Shown: piece by piece, positions 43,071 through 51,858 of the stretch | Numbering within the stretch: position 1 is the stretch's first letter | How the letters are laid out: each line of letters begins with the position of its first letter | Origin: SIG299 sp045531955 | Lineage (GTDB): Bacteria > Bacillota > Clostridia > Lachnospirales > Lachnospiraceae | Reading direction: 5' to 3' | Assembly (NCBI GenBank): GCA_045531955.1 | Contig: JAZSFC010000051.1 | Span: 62,001-126,000 of the forward strand | Length of the DNA stretch: 64,000 bases | Translations under genes and position numbers: made by a program | Notes under the pieces: generated by a model | Databases searched by the model: none | Told to the model about the DNA's origin: nothing | What the model saw: only the letters and a program-made list of their open reading frames with translations

Positions 43071-44258
43071 ATGGCAGAGAGTAAAAGAGATTATTATGAG
43101 GTCCTTGGCGTAGCAAAGGGTGCCTCTGAATCAGAAATAAAAAGTGCATATCGTAAGGTAGCAAAGAAGTATCATCCGGATGCAAACCCGGGCGATGCGG
43201 AAGCAGAAGTTAAGTTTAAGGAAGCAGCGGAAGCGTATGCGGTACTTAGTGATGCCGATAAGCGTCGTCAGTATGACCAGTTTGGTCATGCAGCCTTTGA
43301 ACAGGGCGGTATGGGCGGCGGAGGATTTGATTTCTCCGGCGACATGAGCGACTTGTTCGGCAGCTTCGGCGATATCTTTGGTGACTTATTCGGTGGCGGC
43401 GGAAGACGCCGTAATAATAACGGTCCGGTAAAGGGTGCAAATGTCCGTGCGGGTATCCGTATTACCTTTGATGAAGCGGTATTTGGTACAGAAAAAGAGC
43501 TGGACTTAAATTTAAAAGAAGAATGTAATACCTGTCACGGTTCCGGTGCAAAGCCGGGAAGTACTCCGGAAACCTGTAGTAAGTGTGGTGGCCGTGGTCA
43601 GGTTGTATATACACAGCAGACTTTGTTTGGCATGTCTCAGAGTGTTCAGGCATGTCCGGACTGTCGCGGTACCGGTAAAATTGTAAAAGATAAATGTAAT
43701 GATTGCCGTGGTATGGGTTACCAGACCGTGCGTAAAAAGATTCAGGTGTCTGTTCCGGCAGGTATAGATCACGGTCAGAGTATCCGCATCCGCGGAAAAG
43801 GAGAACCCGGTGAACGCGGCGGTGAGCGCGGTGATTTACTGGTAGAAGTAGCGGTAAGTACCCATCCGACCTTCCAGCGTCAGGACATGGACATTTTCTC
43901 CAATGCTCCGCTTAGTTTTGCAACAGCGGCTCTTGGCGGTGATGTAAGAATCAGCACGGTAGACGGTGATGTTATGTATACCGTGGCTCCGGGAACCCAG
44001 ACAGGTACCAGAGTACGTCTCCGTGGTAAAGGTGTTCCTTCTCTCAGAAATAAGGATGTCCGTGGCGACCATTATGTAACGCTGGTGGTACAGGTGCCTA
44101 CAAAGCTGACGAACGAGCAAAAGGAAGCAATCCGCCATCTGGATGAAGTAATGACGGGTGATAAGAATACTTCCGGAACCGAAAAGAAGCCGGAGAAAAA
44201 GAGTATGAAGAAGAAAGTAGAAGAATTCTTCGACAATCTGGTAGATGATGATAAATAA
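43071..44258 (+). CDS. dnaJ: Chaperone protein DnaJ (Hsp40)
   Basis: 395 residues: J-domain (RDYYEVLGVAKGA, with the HPD triad in KKYHPDANPG), Gly/Phe-rich linker, four zinc repeats (CNTCHGSG, CSKCGGRG, CPDCRGTG, CNDCRGMG) and the C-terminal substrate domains. It delivers clients to DnaK. The ATG at 43071 is used; a longer frame begins with TTG inside the intergenic hairpin and would add 13 residues before the J-domain. AGGTGATAAT precedes the ATG. Confidence 0.97.
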   Translation: MAESKRDYYEVLGVAKGASESEIKSAYRKVAKKYHPDANPGDAEAEVKFKEAAEAYAVLSDADKRRQYDQFGHAAFEQGGMGGGGFDFSGDMSDLFGSFGDIFGDLFGGGGRRRNNNGPVKGANVRAGIRITFDEAVFGTEKELDLNLKEECNTCHGSGAKPGSTPETCSKCGGRGQVVYTQQTLFGMSQSVQACPDCRGTGKIVKDKCNDCRGMGYQTVRKKIQVSVPAGIDHGQSIRIRGKGEPGERGGERGDLLVEVAVSTHPTFQRQDMDIFSNAPLSFATAALGGDVRISTVDGDVMYTVAPGTQTGTRVRLRGKGVPSLRNKDVRGDHYVTLVVQVPTKLTNEQKEAIRHLDEVMTGDKNTSGTEKKPEKKSMKKKVEEFFDNLVDDDK

Positions 44259-44344
44259 GTAAAAGAGAGCAGAGTGGCATGTGAAAATGTGCCAGTCTGC
44301 ATCTTTGCGTTTTTAAGATAAGTAAAAAAGTGAGGGTTTATACC

Positions 44345-45364
44345 ATGAAATGGATAAAAATTGCATTGGAAACAACCACAGAGGCAGTAGATTTGGTCAG
44401 TGATTTATTAAATGAGCTGGGTATTGACGGTATCGAAATTGAAGATAACTTAGGAATTTCCGAGGAAGACCGTAAGAAGATGTTCATCGACTTTTTACCG
44501 GAGCTTCCGCCGGATGAGGGCAAGGCAACCGTAACCTTCTATTTGGACGAAGACGAAGATATTGACGCAAAGCTGGCTGAGGTCAGAGCAGGTCTTGAAG
44601 AACTTGATAACTTTGTAGATACCGGCGCAAAAATATTTACCGTATCGGAAACGGAGGATGCAGACTGGATTAATAACTGGAAGGCGTTCTTTAAGCCGTT
44701 TCGTGTGGATGATACCATTGTAATTAAGCCAACCTGGGAAACCTTAGAGGAAACTAAGGAAGACGACATGGTTATCGAAATTGACCCGGGTACTGCTTTT
44801 GGTACCGGCTCCCACGAAACAACCAAGCTTTGCATTTTAAACCTTAAGAAGTATGTAAAGGAAGGGGACAAGGTATTAGACCTTGGCTGCGGCAGCGGTA
44901 TTCTTTCCATCGTTGCAAGAAAGCTGGGGGCTTCCTTCGTTATGGGTACCGATATTGATGAAAATGCGGTCAATGTATCCGGGGAAAATGCCTGTCAGAA
45001 CGGTCTTTGTGCGGCAACGGCACTGACAATGCCGGGTACTGATGAGGATAACGATTACACCGTATTTGAAATGGCGGAAAAGGGTTGCGGATATTATCTT
45101 AGCAATGTGCTTTCCGAAGAAGAGTCCAGAGTGGTGCTGGGTAACGACTATGATGTTGTGGTAGCAAATATTTTAGCGGATGTAATTATTCCGCTTTCTG
45201 AAATCGCAGACGAGTTTATGAAGCCGGGTGCGGTGTTCATCAGCTCCGGAATCATTTATTTAAAGGCAGATGCGGTAAAGGAAGCTTTGCTTGCCAATGG
45301 ATTCGAAATTTTGGAAGTAACGCAGATGGGCGACTGGTTCTCCTATGTTGCGAGAAAAAATTAA
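44345..45364 (+). CDS. prmA: Ribosomal protein L11 methyltransferase
   Basis: 339 residues. It has GTAFGTGSHETTKLC, the SAM motif LDLGCGSGILSIVARKLGA and NILADVIIPL, typical of PrmA, which trimethylates ribosomal protein L11. The family is usually near 300-320; an acidic stretch of about 30 residues (TDEDNDYTVFEMAEKGCG) inserted after the SAM fold explains the excess. A GTG 15 bases upstream is in frame, but GTGAGGG then serves as ribosome site for the ATG at 44345. It follows dnaJ as in Bacillus. Confidence 0.95.
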   Translation: MKWIKIALETTTEAVDLVSDLLNELGIDGIEIEDNLGISEEDRKKMFIDFLPELPPDEGKATVTFYLDEDEDIDAKLAEVRAGLEELDNFVDTGAKIFTVSETEDADWINNWKAFFKPFRVDDTIVIKPTWETLEETKEDDMVIEIDPGTAFGTGSHETTKLCILNLKKYVKEGDKVLDLGCGSGILSIVARKLGASFVMGTDIDENAVNVSGENACQNGLCAATALTMPGTDEDNDYTVFEMAEKGCGYYLSNVLSEEESRVVLGNDYDVVVANILADVIIPLSEIADEFMKPGAVFISSGIIYLKADAVKEALLANGFEILEVTQMGDWFSYVARKN

Positions 45365-45441
45365 GCGGAGTAAAATGCGTTCTACGAAAGTGGAATGTAT
45401 AAAGAATAGTTTCAGTAATGTAGAAAGAAAGGCAAATTAAC

Positions 45442-46680
45442 ATGAATTATAGAGAGAGAAGAGAAAAAGTATACAGTCAGATGGAGGAGAAGAGTATTCT
45501 TGTTTTATATTCCGGAGAAGCTTTGCACATCAGTGCAGACGCTTATCATGATTTTGAAGCAAACCGTCAATTTTTCTATTTGACCGGTATCCGCAGGGAA
45601 AATATGGCTTTGGTGATTGATAAGTGCGGCGATAAGTTAGAAGAAACTTTGTTTATCGAACCAATTGACCCATCCGTGGAACGTTGGGTTGGCAAGAAGA
45701 TGACAAAGGAAGAGGCGAAGGAAGTCAGCGGTGTGGAAAGCATTGCAATGATTGATAATCTGCAGGCAACCTTAGACCGGATTATGAACCGTAAGCTTCC
45801 AAAGAAAGTATATTTTGACACGTATCGTCATCAAATGAGTGATTTGCCGGATTATAATGTGGCAAAAGCACAGGCATTTGCTGCTGCTTATCCAGGAATT
45901 GCAGTAGACAATATTTATCCGGCGGTAGCTGCTCTCCGGATGGTAAAGGATGCTGAGGAAGTAAATGTAACCAAAGAAGCAGTAAAGGTGACGGAAGAGG
46001 CCTTAAATCATGTATTGAAGACTTTAAAGCCGGGAATGATGGAATATCAGGTGCAGGCGGAGTTTGAATATAAGGTAAAGTCCCTTGGTGCAGACGGTAT
46101 GGCATTTCCTACCATTGCAGGTTCTGGTATCAATGGTACTATGCTTCATTATGAAACAAACCACGATGTTTGTAAGGAAAACACATTGATTTTATTAGAT
46201 CTTGGTGCCAGAGTAAAGGGTTATAATGCAGATATCACCCGAACTTATCCGGTTAGCGGTAAATTTACCGAACGTCAGAAGCGGATTTATAACATTGTAC
46301 TGAAAGCGAATCAGGAAGTGGCAGCCGAGGCACGTCCGGGGGTTACCTTAAAGGTATTAAATGACATTTGTAAAAAGGTTCTTGCAGAAGGACTGATGGA
46401 GCTTGGCCTCATTGAGAAGGAAGAAGAGGTGGGCAAGTATTACATGCACAGTGTGTCCCACCATTTGGGAATTGATGTACATGATGTAACCGTTCCGGAA
46501 AAGGATAAGCTGGAGCCGGGGATGATTATTACCAACGAGCCGGGACTTTATATCGACGAAGAAGAAACAGGTATCCGCATTGAAGATGATTTGCTGATTA
46601 CGGAAGACGGCTGTGTGGTACTTTCGGCAGATATTGTGCGTACAGCAGATGATATTGAAGCAAAGATGAAGGACAGATAA
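45442..46680 (+). CDS. Aminopeptidase P family protein (Xaa-Pro peptidase)
   Basis: 412 residues. An N-terminal aminopeptidase-P domain with FFYLTGIRRENM, then a pita-bread metallopeptidase domain with the five metal ligands visible: Asp in LLDLGARVKGYNADITR (two), His in SVSHHLGIDVHD, Glu in ITNEPGLYI and Glu in IRIEDDLLI. It should cleave the bond before proline in short peptides in the cytoplasm. It sits between prmA and rsmE, which are adjacent in Bacillus, and is followed after one base by the UPF0126 gene. Confidence 0.94.
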   Translation: MNYRERREKVYSQMEEKSILVLYSGEALHISADAYHDFEANRQFFYLTGIRRENMALVIDKCGDKLEETLFIEPIDPSVERWVGKKMTKEEAKEVSGVESIAMIDNLQATLDRIMNRKLPKKVYFDTYRHQMSDLPDYNVAKAQAFAAAYPGIAVDNIYPAVAALRMVKDAEEVNVTKEAVKVTEEALNHVLKTLKPGMMEYQVQAEFEYKVKSLGADGMAFPTIAGSGINGTMLHYETNHDVCKENTLILLDLGARVKGYNADITRTYPVSGKFTERQKRIYNIVLKANQEVAAEARPGVTLKVLNDICKKVLAEGLMELGLIEKEEEVGKYYMHSVSHHLGIDVHDVTVPEKDKLEPGMIITNEPGLYIDEEETGIRIEDDLLITEDGCVVLSADIVRTADDIEAKMKDR

Positions 46681-46681
46681 G

Positions 46682-47338
46682 ATGCTTAATAAGTACATTT
46701 TTATCATTGAAATTATCGGAACCATTGCTTTTGCATCCTCCGGTGCCATGGTGGGAATCAAAAAGCAGATGGACTTGCTTGGCGTTTGTGTGCTTGGCAT
46801 GACGACCGCTGTAGGTGGTGGTATGATCCGTGACCTGATTTTAGGGGTAACACCTCCGGTAATGTTCCAAAATCCTACCTATGCCCTGATTGCTATTGCG
46901 TTTTCGGTGCTGGTTTTCTGTGGCTTGTATTTTTTTAATAATAAGCTTACGCAAAGCAAGGTTCAGGGTGTCTACGATAAACTGATGATGATTTTCGATT
47001 CCTTAGGTCTTGGTCTGTTTACGGTGGTCGGTGTTACAACTGCTATTAACATCGGTTATGAAACTACAGGTTTTTTACAGATTTTTGTCGGCGTACTGAC
47101 CGGTGTCGGTGGTGGTGTGCTGCGTGATATTATGGCAGGTAACACTCCTTACATTTTTGTAAAGCATGTATATGCCAGTGCTTCCATCCTCGGTGCTGTT
47201 GTCTGCGTACTGGTGGAGCGTTGGTTTGGTGAACTGCCGGCAATGTTAATCGGTGCCGCAGTGGTATTTGTAATACGTATTCTGGCAGCCCATTTTAAGT
47301 GGAATCTGCCAAGCATTAAGCAGGTGGAGGCTAAATAA
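46682..47338 (+). CDS. UPF0126/TRIC-like membrane protein
   Basis: 218 residues with seven hydrophobic helices in two similar halves, each carrying a Gly-rich signature (GMTTAVGGGMIRDLILG and GVLTGVGGGVLRDIMAG) typical of UPF0126 (YadS/YicG) proteins, relatives of the TRIC cation channels; some members have been linked to glycine transport. The start codon follows the upstream stop by one base, and it is followed by rsmE after one base, so the genes are translationally coupled. Confidence 0.93.
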   Translation: MLNKYIFIIEIIGTIAFASSGAMVGIKKQMDLLGVCVLGMTTAVGGGMIRDLILGVTPPVMFQNPTYALIAIAFSVLVFCGLYFFNNKLTQSKVQGVYDKLMMIFDSLGLGLFTVVGVTTAINIGYETTGFLQIFVGVLTGVGGGVLRDIMAGNTPYIFVKHVYASASILGAVVCVLVERWFGELPAMLIGAAVVFVIRILAAHFKWNLPSIKQVEAK

Positions 47339-47339
47339 A

Positions 47340-48095
47340 ATGCATTGTTTTTATTGTGAAGCAAATAATGTGGCAGGAGAGCAGATTACTATTACCGGCT
47401 CCGATGTCAATCATATAAAAAATGTCCTCCGCATGGAACGGGGCGAAGAACTGATGGTATGCGACGGCACCGGAATGCAGTATACCTGCCAAATTGAAGA
47501 TTTTCCTGCCGGAGAGGTAAAACTCTCTGTCTTAAAAGCAGAAAAGGCTTCTACGGAGCTTCCGGTGCGTTTAAAACTGTATCAGGGATTACCGAAGAAA
47601 GACAAGATGGAACTTATCATCCAAAAGGCAGTGGAACTTGGTGCTGCAGAAATTATTCCGGTAATGACCAAGCGTTGCATTGTCAAGCTGGAGGATGATA
47701 AAAAAGAGGCTAAGAAGCTGGAGCGTTGGCAGGCCATTGCGGAAAGTGCGGCTAAGCAGTCCGGGCGGGGGATTATTCCAAAGGTGGCCAAGGTATTGAA
47801 TTACAAAGAAGCTATAAAAAAAGCTTCGGAAGAGGGCATGGCGCTAATTCCTTATGAAATGGCAGAGGGAATGAAAACGATGAAAGAAGCAGCAGAAAAT
47901 GCTTCAAAGCAGCAGGTGATTTCCGTGTTTATCGGACCGGAGGGCGGTTTTGAAGAGGCAGAAGTGGATTTTGCCCGGGAAAACGGAGTGATTCCGGTAT
48001 CTCTGGGTAAACGGATTTTGAGAACGGAGACCGCAGGCTTTACAACATTATCAATTTTGATGTATGAGATAGAGTGCGCAAGTGAGGGAAAATAA
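47340..48095 (+). CDS. rsmE: 16S rRNA (uracil1498-N3)-methyltransferase
   Basis: 251 residues. A SPOUT-class methyltransferase with an N-terminal PUA-like part (SDVNHIKNVLRM) and the knotted SAM site shown by FIGPEGGFEEAEVDFARENG and LGKRILRTETA. It modifies U1498 of 16S rRNA. Its position downstream of prmA, here separated by two inserted genes, matches the Bacillus order. Confidence 0.95.
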   Translation: MHCFYCEANNVAGEQITITGSDVNHIKNVLRMERGEELMVCDGTGMQYTCQIEDFPAGEVKLSVLKAEKASTELPVRLKLYQGLPKKDKMELIIQKAVELGAAEIIPVMTKRCIVKLEDDKKEAKKLERWQAIAESAAKQSGRGIIPKVAKVLNYKEAIKKASEEGMALIPYEMAEGMKTMKEAAENASKQQVISVFIGPEGGFEEAEVDFARENGVIPVSLGKRILRTETAGFTTLSILMYEIECASEGK

Positions 48096-48107
48096 GGAGA
48101 AGAACCA

Positions 48108-48956
48108 ATGTTGATAAAAGCAACGTTAGAGGATATTGAACAATACGGAGAATTTGTCTACCAGATTTCCCTTGACCAAATCAAGTCCGGCTATCCGACC
48201 TATACCGATGGCATAAAGACAAAAGAAGATTTTTTTGTCAATGCGAAAAAAAATGTGACCGGAGAAGAATGTGAAGTGCTGTTGTACTTTGAGGAAGGTC
48301 GTATGGAAGGGTGGATAGAGTATTATTGGATTTCGGAAGATAATTATTTTCAACTGCATGGCTGCAACATAAATTCCGGGACAAAACAGGCTTTGGGAGA
48401 ATTGCTGCCACGTTTGGAAGAGCAGTTTCCGGGGTATGAATTATATTTTGGATTTTCAAAGGTGAATAGAGATGCGTTGGAGTTTCTTCAAGAAAATGGG
48501 TTTACCTGCATTGAAGATGACCATAACACATCTTTCTTCTTCGATTCGTATGAACTTCGGGAAGAGAGTAAAGCAGTCGTCAAAATTACAAAGGACAACT
48601 TTGAAGATTTCAGGAAAATTCATTCTCAGGAGGAAGAAACCTGTTATTGGACCAGTGACCGACTTCTTGCCGATATTGATTCCTGGGATATTTATCTGTA
48701 TTATGAAAATAACCTGCCGGTGGGGTCCCTGTTTTTCTGCGGAACAGATTATCTTGAAATATACGGTGTGGAATTTTTAGAGGAAACTTACCGAAACGAT
48801 GTGTTTAAGGCTCTGATGGCAACGGCATTAAATGCCGGAAAGCAAGAGGGTGCAAAGTATCTGACCTTTTTTGCAGAGGAGGAAATGTTGGAAGCGTTGC
48901 AAGAACTGGGCTTTGTTTATGTAGGACCATATGTATGTTATATGAAAACATGCTAA
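48108..48956 (+). CDS. GNAT-like protein with two tandem domains
   Basis: 282 residues. Two successive GNAT-like folds can be suspected: one ending near RDALEFLQENGFTC (about 125) and one ending in MLEALQELGFVYVGPY. Neither shows the standard Q/RxxGxG/A acetyl-CoA loop, so an acetyltransferase activity is uncertain and the protein may be a degenerate member. GGAG lies upstream of the ATG. It is linked to rsmE by 12 bases. Confidence 0.7.
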   Translation: MLIKATLEDIEQYGEFVYQISLDQIKSGYPTYTDGIKTKEDFFVNAKKNVTGEECEVLLYFEEGRMEGWIEYYWISEDNYFQLHGCNINSGTKQALGELLPRLEEQFPGYELYFGFSKVNRDALEFLQENGFTCIEDDHNTSFFFDSYELREESKAVVKITKDNFEDFRKIHSQEEETCYWTSDRLLADIDSWDIYLYYENNLPVGSLFFCGTDYLEIYGVEFLEETYRNDVFKALMATALNAGKQEGAKYLTFFAEEEMLEALQELGFVYVGPYVCYMKTC

Positions 48957-48986
48957 AAGTGCAGTGCGAAGAATAGAGAGGTTATT

Positions 48987-50150
48987 ATGGAAGCATATTT
49001 AGATAATGCGGCAACCACCCGTGTGAGTGATGCCGTAATGGAAAAAATGAATCAGGTATTTATGACCGATTTTGGTAATCCGTCCTCCATGCATCAAAAA
49101 GGAATGGATGCGGAGCAGTATATCAAAGAGGCGAAGAAACAGATTGCGGACACTTTAAAGTGCGAGCCATCCGAGCTTGTATTTACCTCCGGCGGTACGG
49201 AGTCCAACAATATGGCTCTTATCGGTACGGCGCTTGCCAATAAGAGGGCCGGAAATCATATTATTACCACCCGTATTGAGCATGCTTCGGTGTATCAGCC
49301 GTTGTTGTTTTTAGAGGAGCTTGGCTTTAATGTGACCTTTGCTCCGGTGGATGAGGACGGCCGTGTAAAAATCGACGAGCTGGCAGAAGCGGTAACCGAT
49401 GAAACCATTTTAGTTTCCGTTATGTATGTCAATAACGAAATCGGATGTGTGGAGCCAATTGCAGAAATCGCAAAACGAATCAAAGAAAAAAATCCGAAGG
49501 TGCTGTTTCATGTGGATGCCATTCAGGCCTATGGCAAGCTGAAAATCCAGCCGGCAAAGGAAGGTATAGATTTGCTCAGTGTCAGCGGACATAAAATTCA
49601 CGGACCGAAGGGCAGCGGATTTTTATATATTAAAAATAAAACAAAGATTAAGCCGATACTGCACGGCGGCGGTCAGGAAAAGGGTATGCGCTCCGGTACG
49701 GAAAATGTGCCGGCCATAGCAGGCCTTGGACAGGCGGCAAAGGATATGTATGCCAATCTGGAGGTAAACCGAAAGCATTTGTTTGCTTTAAAAGAACGGC
49801 TGGCCGAGCGGTTATCCAAAGTAGAAGGAGTCACCTTAAACGGGATTCCAAAGGAGGGCATTCCTGCTACGGCACCACATGTCTTAAGTGTCAGCTTTGC
49901 GGGTATCCGCAGCGAGGTTTTATTGCATGCATTGGAAGAAAGAGGAGTCTATGTTTCTTCCGGCTCCGCCTGTTCTTCCAACCATCCGGACATCAGCGGT
50001 ACCTTAGTGGCAATCGGAGTAAAAAAGGAATTACTGGATGCCACCTTACGGTTCAGTTTTTCCGTAACAACAACCTTGGAAGAAGTGGATTATGCAGCAG
50101 AGTGTGTGGAAACATTGCTTCCTCAGCTGCGCAGATTCTTTAGAAAATAA
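48987..50150 (+). CDS. Cysteine desulfurase (NifS/IscS family)
   Basis: 387 residues. PLP enzyme beginning YLDNAATTRVSDAV, with HVDAIQAYGK, the PLP Lys in SVSGHKIHGPKGSGFLY and the active Cys in VSSGSACSSNHPD. It transfers sulfur from cysteine. The thiI gene follows after 20 bases, so this is likely the dedicated sulfur donor for tRNA 4-thiouridine, as NifZ is in Bacillus, where ThiI also lacks a rhodanese domain. Confidence 0.95.
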   Translation: MEAYLDNAATTRVSDAVMEKMNQVFMTDFGNPSSMHQKGMDAEQYIKEAKKQIADTLKCEPSELVFTSGGTESNNMALIGTALANKRAGNHIITTRIEHASVYQPLLFLEELGFNVTFAPVDEDGRVKIDELAEAVTDETILVSVMYVNNEIGCVEPIAEIAKRIKEKNPKVLFHVDAIQAYGKLKIQPAKEGIDLLSVSGHKIHGPKGSGFLYIKNKTKIKPILHGGGQEKGMRSGTENVPAIAGLGQAAKDMYANLEVNRKHLFALKERLAERLSKVEGVTLNGIPKEGIPATAPHVLSVSFAGIRSEVLLHALEERGVYVSSGSACSSNHPDISGTLVAIGVKKELLDATLRFSFSVTTTLEEVDYAAECVETLLPQLRRFFRK

Positions 50151-50170
50151 ATTTTTGGAGGAAAAACCTT

Positions 50171-51352
50171 ATGTACAAAGCATTTTTGATTAAATATGCG
50201 GAAATCGGCTTAAAGGGCAAGAACCGTCATGTGTTTGAAAATATTTTAAGAGACCAGATTCAGTATCATCTGGACAAACTTGGAGCGTTTGAAGTAACAA
50301 GAGAGCAGGGCAGAATTTTTGTCTCCTGTCCGGAGGAATACGATTTTGATGAAACTATTGAAGAATTACAGAAGGTATTTGGCGTGGCAGGTATTTGCCC
50401 GGTTGTGGTAGTGGAAAGTACCGACTGGGATGTTATTACAGCGGAAGCGTTAAAGTATGTGGATGAGTTTTATGAAGATAAGAACTTTACCTTTAAGGTA
50501 GAGGCAAAGCGTGCCGACAAGCGTTACCCAATTACCTCTCCGGAAATGTGCATGAAGCTTGGCGAATCCATTTTATATAAGTTTATGGATCAGGGCATCA
50601 AGGTAGATGTGCATGACCCGAAGGTACGTATCTGGGTAGAGGTTAGAAATAAGTCGTATATTTATTCCCATATCATTCCGGGTCCGGGCGGTATGCCGGT
50701 TGGCTCCGGCGGTAAGGGAATGCTTCTGCTTTCCGGCGGTATCGACAGTCCGGTGGCAGGCTATATGATTGCAAAGCGCGGCGTTGCCCTGGAAGCAACC
50801 TATTTCCATGCGCCGCCATACACCAGCGAGAGAGCAAAGCAGAAGGTTGTGGATCTGGCAAAGATTATCAGTGCTTATACCGGCCCGATTAAGTTAAATA
50901 TTGTTAACTTTACCGATATCCAGCTCTATATTTATGAGCAGTGTCCGCATGAGCAGCTGACTATCATTATGCGCCGTTATATGATGCGTATTGCGGAAAA
51001 GCTGGCGTTGGACAGCAAGTGTCTCGGTCTTGTAACAGGAGAAAGCATCGGTCAGGTGGCAAGCCAGACCATGCAGAGTTTAGTGGCAACCAATGCAGTA
51101 TGTACTTTACCGGTATACCGTCCATTAATCGCTTTTGATAAGCAGGATATTGTGACAATTTCCGAAAAGATTAAAACATATGAAACCTCCATTCTTCCGT
51201 ATGAAGACTGCTGTACCATTTTTGTGGCAAAGCATCCGGTAACCCATCCGATTCTTTCTGTGATTGAAAAATCTGAGACACATTTGGATGAAAGAATAGA
51301 AGAAATGGTAAAAGAAGCATTAGATACGGTAGAAGTGGTACAAGTAGGATAA
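50171..51352 (+). CDS. thiI: tRNA 4-thiouridine synthetase ThiI (short form)
   Basis: 393 residues: ferredoxin-like and THUMP domains (about 1-165), then the adenylating PP-loop in LLLSGGIDSPVAGYM (about 186) and LVTGESIGQVASQT. It has no C-terminal rhodanese domain, the common form in Firmicutes, so it depends on a partner cysteine desulfurase, encoded just upstream. It thiolates U8 of tRNA, a near-UV sensor. GGAGG lies before the ATG. Confidence 0.95.
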   Translation: MYKAFLIKYAEIGLKGKNRHVFENILRDQIQYHLDKLGAFEVTREQGRIFVSCPEEYDFDETIEELQKVFGVAGICPVVVVESTDWDVITAEALKYVDEFYEDKNFTFKVEAKRADKRYPITSPEMCMKLGESILYKFMDQGIKVDVHDPKVRIWVEVRNKSYIYSHIIPGPGGMPVGSGGKGMLLLSGGIDSPVAGYMIAKRGVALEATYFHAPPYTSERAKQKVVDLAKIISAYTGPIKLNIVNFTDIQLYIYEQCPHEQLTIIMRRYMMRIAEKLALDSKCLGLVTGESIGQVASQTMQSLVATNAVCTLPVYRPLIAFDKQDIVTISEKIKTYETSILPYEDCCTIFVAKHPVTHPILSVIEKSETHLDERIEEMVKEALDTVEVVQVG

Positions 51353-51380
51353 AGTAAATCTTTTGAGAACATAGGAATAA

Positions 51381-51419
51381 AAAAACAACTGCTGAAAGCA
51401 AGCTTTCGCAGTTGTTTTT
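51381..51419. terminator. Bidirectional terminator after thiI
   Basis: AAAAACAACTGC (51381-51392) and GCAGTTGTTTTT (51408-51419), with GAAAG/CTTTC inside. It also ends the leftward HPr-like gene. Confidence 0.88.
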
Positions 51420-51482
51420 AACCCCTACGTTATTTGTTTCGATATAACAGAATTCTTCAGTGGTTTTTACATCTTATGTAAA

Positions 51483-51713
51483 CTACTTAACGATGTATGG
51501 TGCTAATGTAGTAAGAATATCAGCAGCATCGTCGTTGTGAATTGTCAGTTCGATTGGCTTGGATAAGTCAAGACTGAAAATACCCATGATAGACTTAGCA
51601 TCGATAACGTATCTTCCGGAGATTAAATCGAAATCGGAATCAAACTTTGTAATTTCATTTACAAAAGACTTTACCTTATCGATAGAATCTAAACAAATGT
51701 TAACTGTTGTCAT
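51483..51713 (-). CDS. HPr-like protein lacking the phosphorylatable histidine
   Basis: 76 residues. The second half fits the HPr fold closely (AKSIMGIFSLDL, with Ser41 at the Ser46 position, then IELTIHNDDAADILTTLAPYI). The N-terminal active-site block GLHARP is absent, replaced by LDSIDKVKSFVNEI, so it cannot pass phosphate in the PTS from a His. It could act as a regulatory relative, comparable with Crh of Bacillus, which also lacks the His but keeps the Ser. AGGAGG lies before the ATG. It stands alone, divergent from mtaB. Confidence 0.85.
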   Translation of the reverse strand: MTTVNICLDSIDKVKSFVNEITKFDSDFDLISGRYVIDAKSIMGIFSLDLSKPIELTIHNDDAADILTTLAPYIVK

Positions 51714-51858
51714 GATAAATACCTCCTATAAAAATTCTATAATAATACTACTTCTTTTTCTGATAAAAATCAATATGCAAAGTAGATAAAAAAATAAGAA
51801 GAATTTTATATAAATGTGTGAATTTGTGTCGGAATGAGTGAAAATAATGGAGAATAAA

